64,000 nucleotides of DNA from Actinomycetospora sp. NBRC 106378 (GTDB lineage: Bacteria > Actinomycetota > Actinomycetes > Mycobacteriales > Pseudonocardiaceae). Positions 62,813-64,000 of the stretch are shown piece after piece. The first letter of the stretch is position 1. Every line of letters begins with the position of its first letter. Made by a program: the position numbers and the translations under genes. Location of the stretch: contig NZ_BSTT01000015.1 of assembly GCF_030269685.1 (NCBI RefSeq), positions 1 through 64,000 on the forward strand, written 5' to 3'. A model generated the notes under the pieces. It saw only the letters and a list, made by a program, of their open reading frames with translations, did no database searches and was not told where the DNA came from.

Positions 62813-64000
62813 CGCTGCTCCCGGGGGTGATCGACGGGCGGGAACCCGTCGGGGTCGATGGGGTGGCCCTCCAGCCAGAGGGCGAGGGCGGCCTCGAGCA
62901 CGGCACGCCGGTCCGGGACGTCCCCGGGCGCCAGCGACACCACCGTGCTCCGGCCCGAGCGCACGGCGCGGTGCCGCCGGGCGAACGCCGAGAGGACCTG
63001 ACCCGGCCCCGTCTCGAGCAGCATGCGGTCACCCCGGGCGAGCAGCGTGTCCAGCGCCGGCCCGAACCGGACGGTGTCCGCGAGCTGGCGGGCCCAGAAC
63101 CGCGGACACCGGGCGTCCTCGGGCCGCAGGGGCGCGGCGGTGTAGCCGCTGACCAGCGTGCACCACGGGGTGCCGGGCTCGGGGGGTTCCGCGTCGCGCA
63201 GCAACCGCTCCACCGCGGGTTCCATCGCAGCGCTGTGGAACGGCGTGGTGGCGGGGACGGCGCGGGCCACCAGGTCGTGCCCGGCGAGCACGGCGGCGAC
63301 CGCGGCGAGCTCGTCCGTCGGTCCGGCCAGCATCGTCTGGCGGGCGGCGTTCACCGCGGCGACCCCGACGCCTCCGGTCAGGTGCGGCGCGAGTTCGGCG
63401 ACGGACGCCGCCACGGCGAGCATGCCCCCGGGGACGTCCACCGCCGCGGCGACGCGGTCCCGCACCATCCGGGCGGCGGCCTCCGGGGCCAGGACACCCG
63501 TGAGGGCGGCGGCGACGAGCTCACCGGCGCTGTGGCCCAGCACCTCGGCCGGCTCGACGCCCCAGCGCAGCACCGCCGCTCCCAACGCCACCCCGAGCGT
63601 GAACAGCAGGGGCTGGGCGCGCCGGGCGTCGTCGAGCTCGACGCGGGGCCGGGCGGCGAGCCAGTCCGAGCGGATGGCCCGGCCCTCCTCGCCCCAGGTG
63701 TCCAGCACCCGGTCCACGTCCCGCCGGAACCGCGGGTCGGCGGCGGCGAGCCCGGTCAGCATCCCCGGGTGCTGCGAGCCCTGGCCGGGGAACAGCAGCG
63801 CGACCGGGCGGGGGCCGCCGGGACGGGGCGGGACCACGGGGGCGCCCGCGATGTCCCGCGCCGCCGTGGCCGGGGTGGTCACCACCCCGGCCCGCACGGT
63901 GCCGCGCCCGGCCGGGCCGATCCGGACGACCGTCCGGCGGCCGGCCAGCTCGGCCGAGCCGAACAGGCGCCCGCGCACCCAGCGCTCGTGCTCGGCGTCC
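62809..64000 (-). CDS. Discrete acyltransferase (malonyl-type AT fold), 5' end outside the window
   Basis: The frame is open to the window edge (reads DAEHERWVRGRLF... at the boundary), so the start is not visible. An in-frame GTG at 63978 is possible. The AT core begins VALLFPGQGSQHPGM, and the nucleophile is in LGHSAGELVAAAL. The specificity region reads TTPFHSAAMEP, close to malonyl-type, and GPGQVLSAF follows. Discrete ATs such as ZhuC, DpsD and HedF accompany type II PKSs primed with non-acetate starters and may remove acetyl primers. It could instead be the C-terminal domain of a larger protein. Confidence 0.8.
   Translation of the reverse strand, partial: DAEHERWVRGRLFGSAELAGRRTVVRIGPAGRGTVRAGVVTTPATAARDIAGAPVVPPRPGGPRPVALLFPGQGSQHPGMLTGLAAADPRFRRDVDRVLDTWGEEGRAIRSDWLAARPRVELDDARRAQPLLFTLGVALGAAVLRWGVEPAEVLGHSAGELVAAALTGVLAPEAAARMVRDRVAAAVDVPGGMLAVAASVAELAPHLTGGVGVAAVNAARQTMLAGPTDELAAVAAVLAGHDLVARAVPATTPFHSAAMEPAVERLLRDAEPPEPGTPWCTLVSGYTAAPLRPEDARCPRFWARQLADTVRFGPALDTLLARGDRMLLETGPGQVLSAFARRHRAVRSGRSTVVSLAPGDVPDRRAVLEAALALWLEGHPIDPDGFPPVDHPREQR

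Overview
This window is very high-GC DNA (roughly 73-75% by eye) with actinobacterial gene organisation: many GTG starts, 4-bp ATGA/GTGA stop-start overlaps, -10 boxes that suggest leaderless transcripts, and the divergent rsmI / protein-O-mannosyltransferase pair known from mycobacteria. I would place it in Pseudonocardiaceae (Pseudonocardia-like). The genus is inferred from overall style, not from a marker gene.

Left flank (1-17.0 kb) is mostly chromosomal: the tail of an IS481-like transposase (1-119), an LpdA-type quinone reductase, a gamma-glutamylcyclotransferase-like protein, Tex, an M20 amidohydrolase, a transmembrane Ser/Thr kinase with a long acidic linker, purine nucleoside phosphorylase, a small flavodoxin-like protein, a quinone oxidoreductase, rsmI, pmt, a ZIP transporter, a two-domain VOC protein, an alpha/beta hydrolase and a TetR regulator.

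From about 17.2 kb to the right edge lies a large hybrid polyketide biosynthetic gene cluster. Its core is one leftward operon (32282 to 18273): ABM monooxygenase, P450, 2Fe-2S ferredoxin, SnoaL-like protein, type II KS-alpha, CLF, then a 2994-aa modular type I PKS (KSQ-AT-ACP, then KS-AT-DH-ER-KR-ACP, no thioesterase). The type I protein should build a short branched acyl chain (2-methylbutyryl or 2-methylpentanoyl). The likely reading is that this primes the type II machinery. The type II ACP, actIII-like ketoreductase, didomain aromatase/cyclase and a ferredoxin reductase follow a SARP activator at 55.1-59.3 kb. A discrete acyltransferase, an MBL-fold enzyme and acyl-CoA carboxylase beta and epsilon subunits close the window at 60.0-64.0 kb. 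A KASIII-like protein with Ser in place of Cys sits at the left border.

Tailoring and self-protection genes fill 32.4-49.2 kb: three P450s in total across the cluster, reductases, two epoxide hydrolases, an SDR, an acyl-CoA-dehydrogenase-like flavoenzyme, an MFS exporter, a DinB-type protein and an AlkZ-like DNA glycosylase carrying a Q-A-Q motif. AlkZ-type glycosylases, epoxide hydrolases and oxygenases together suggest an epoxide-bearing DNA-alkylating aromatic polyketide (pluramycin or trioxacarcin class). No deoxysugar or glycosyltransferase genes are visible here.

Embedded at 49.4-52.6 kb is a compact RiPP locus: a 48-aa candidate precursor, an RRE-E1-like/YcaO fusion cyclodehydratase and an unrecognised partner, followed by a duplicated histidine kinase. 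Three leftward promoters (32.34, 45.27 and 49.29 kb) share a three-heptamer, 11-bp-period element typical of SARP binding. The RiPP and SARP promoters share a GTGA-N5-TCAC palindrome. These sites suggest that PKS and RiPP genes are controlled together.
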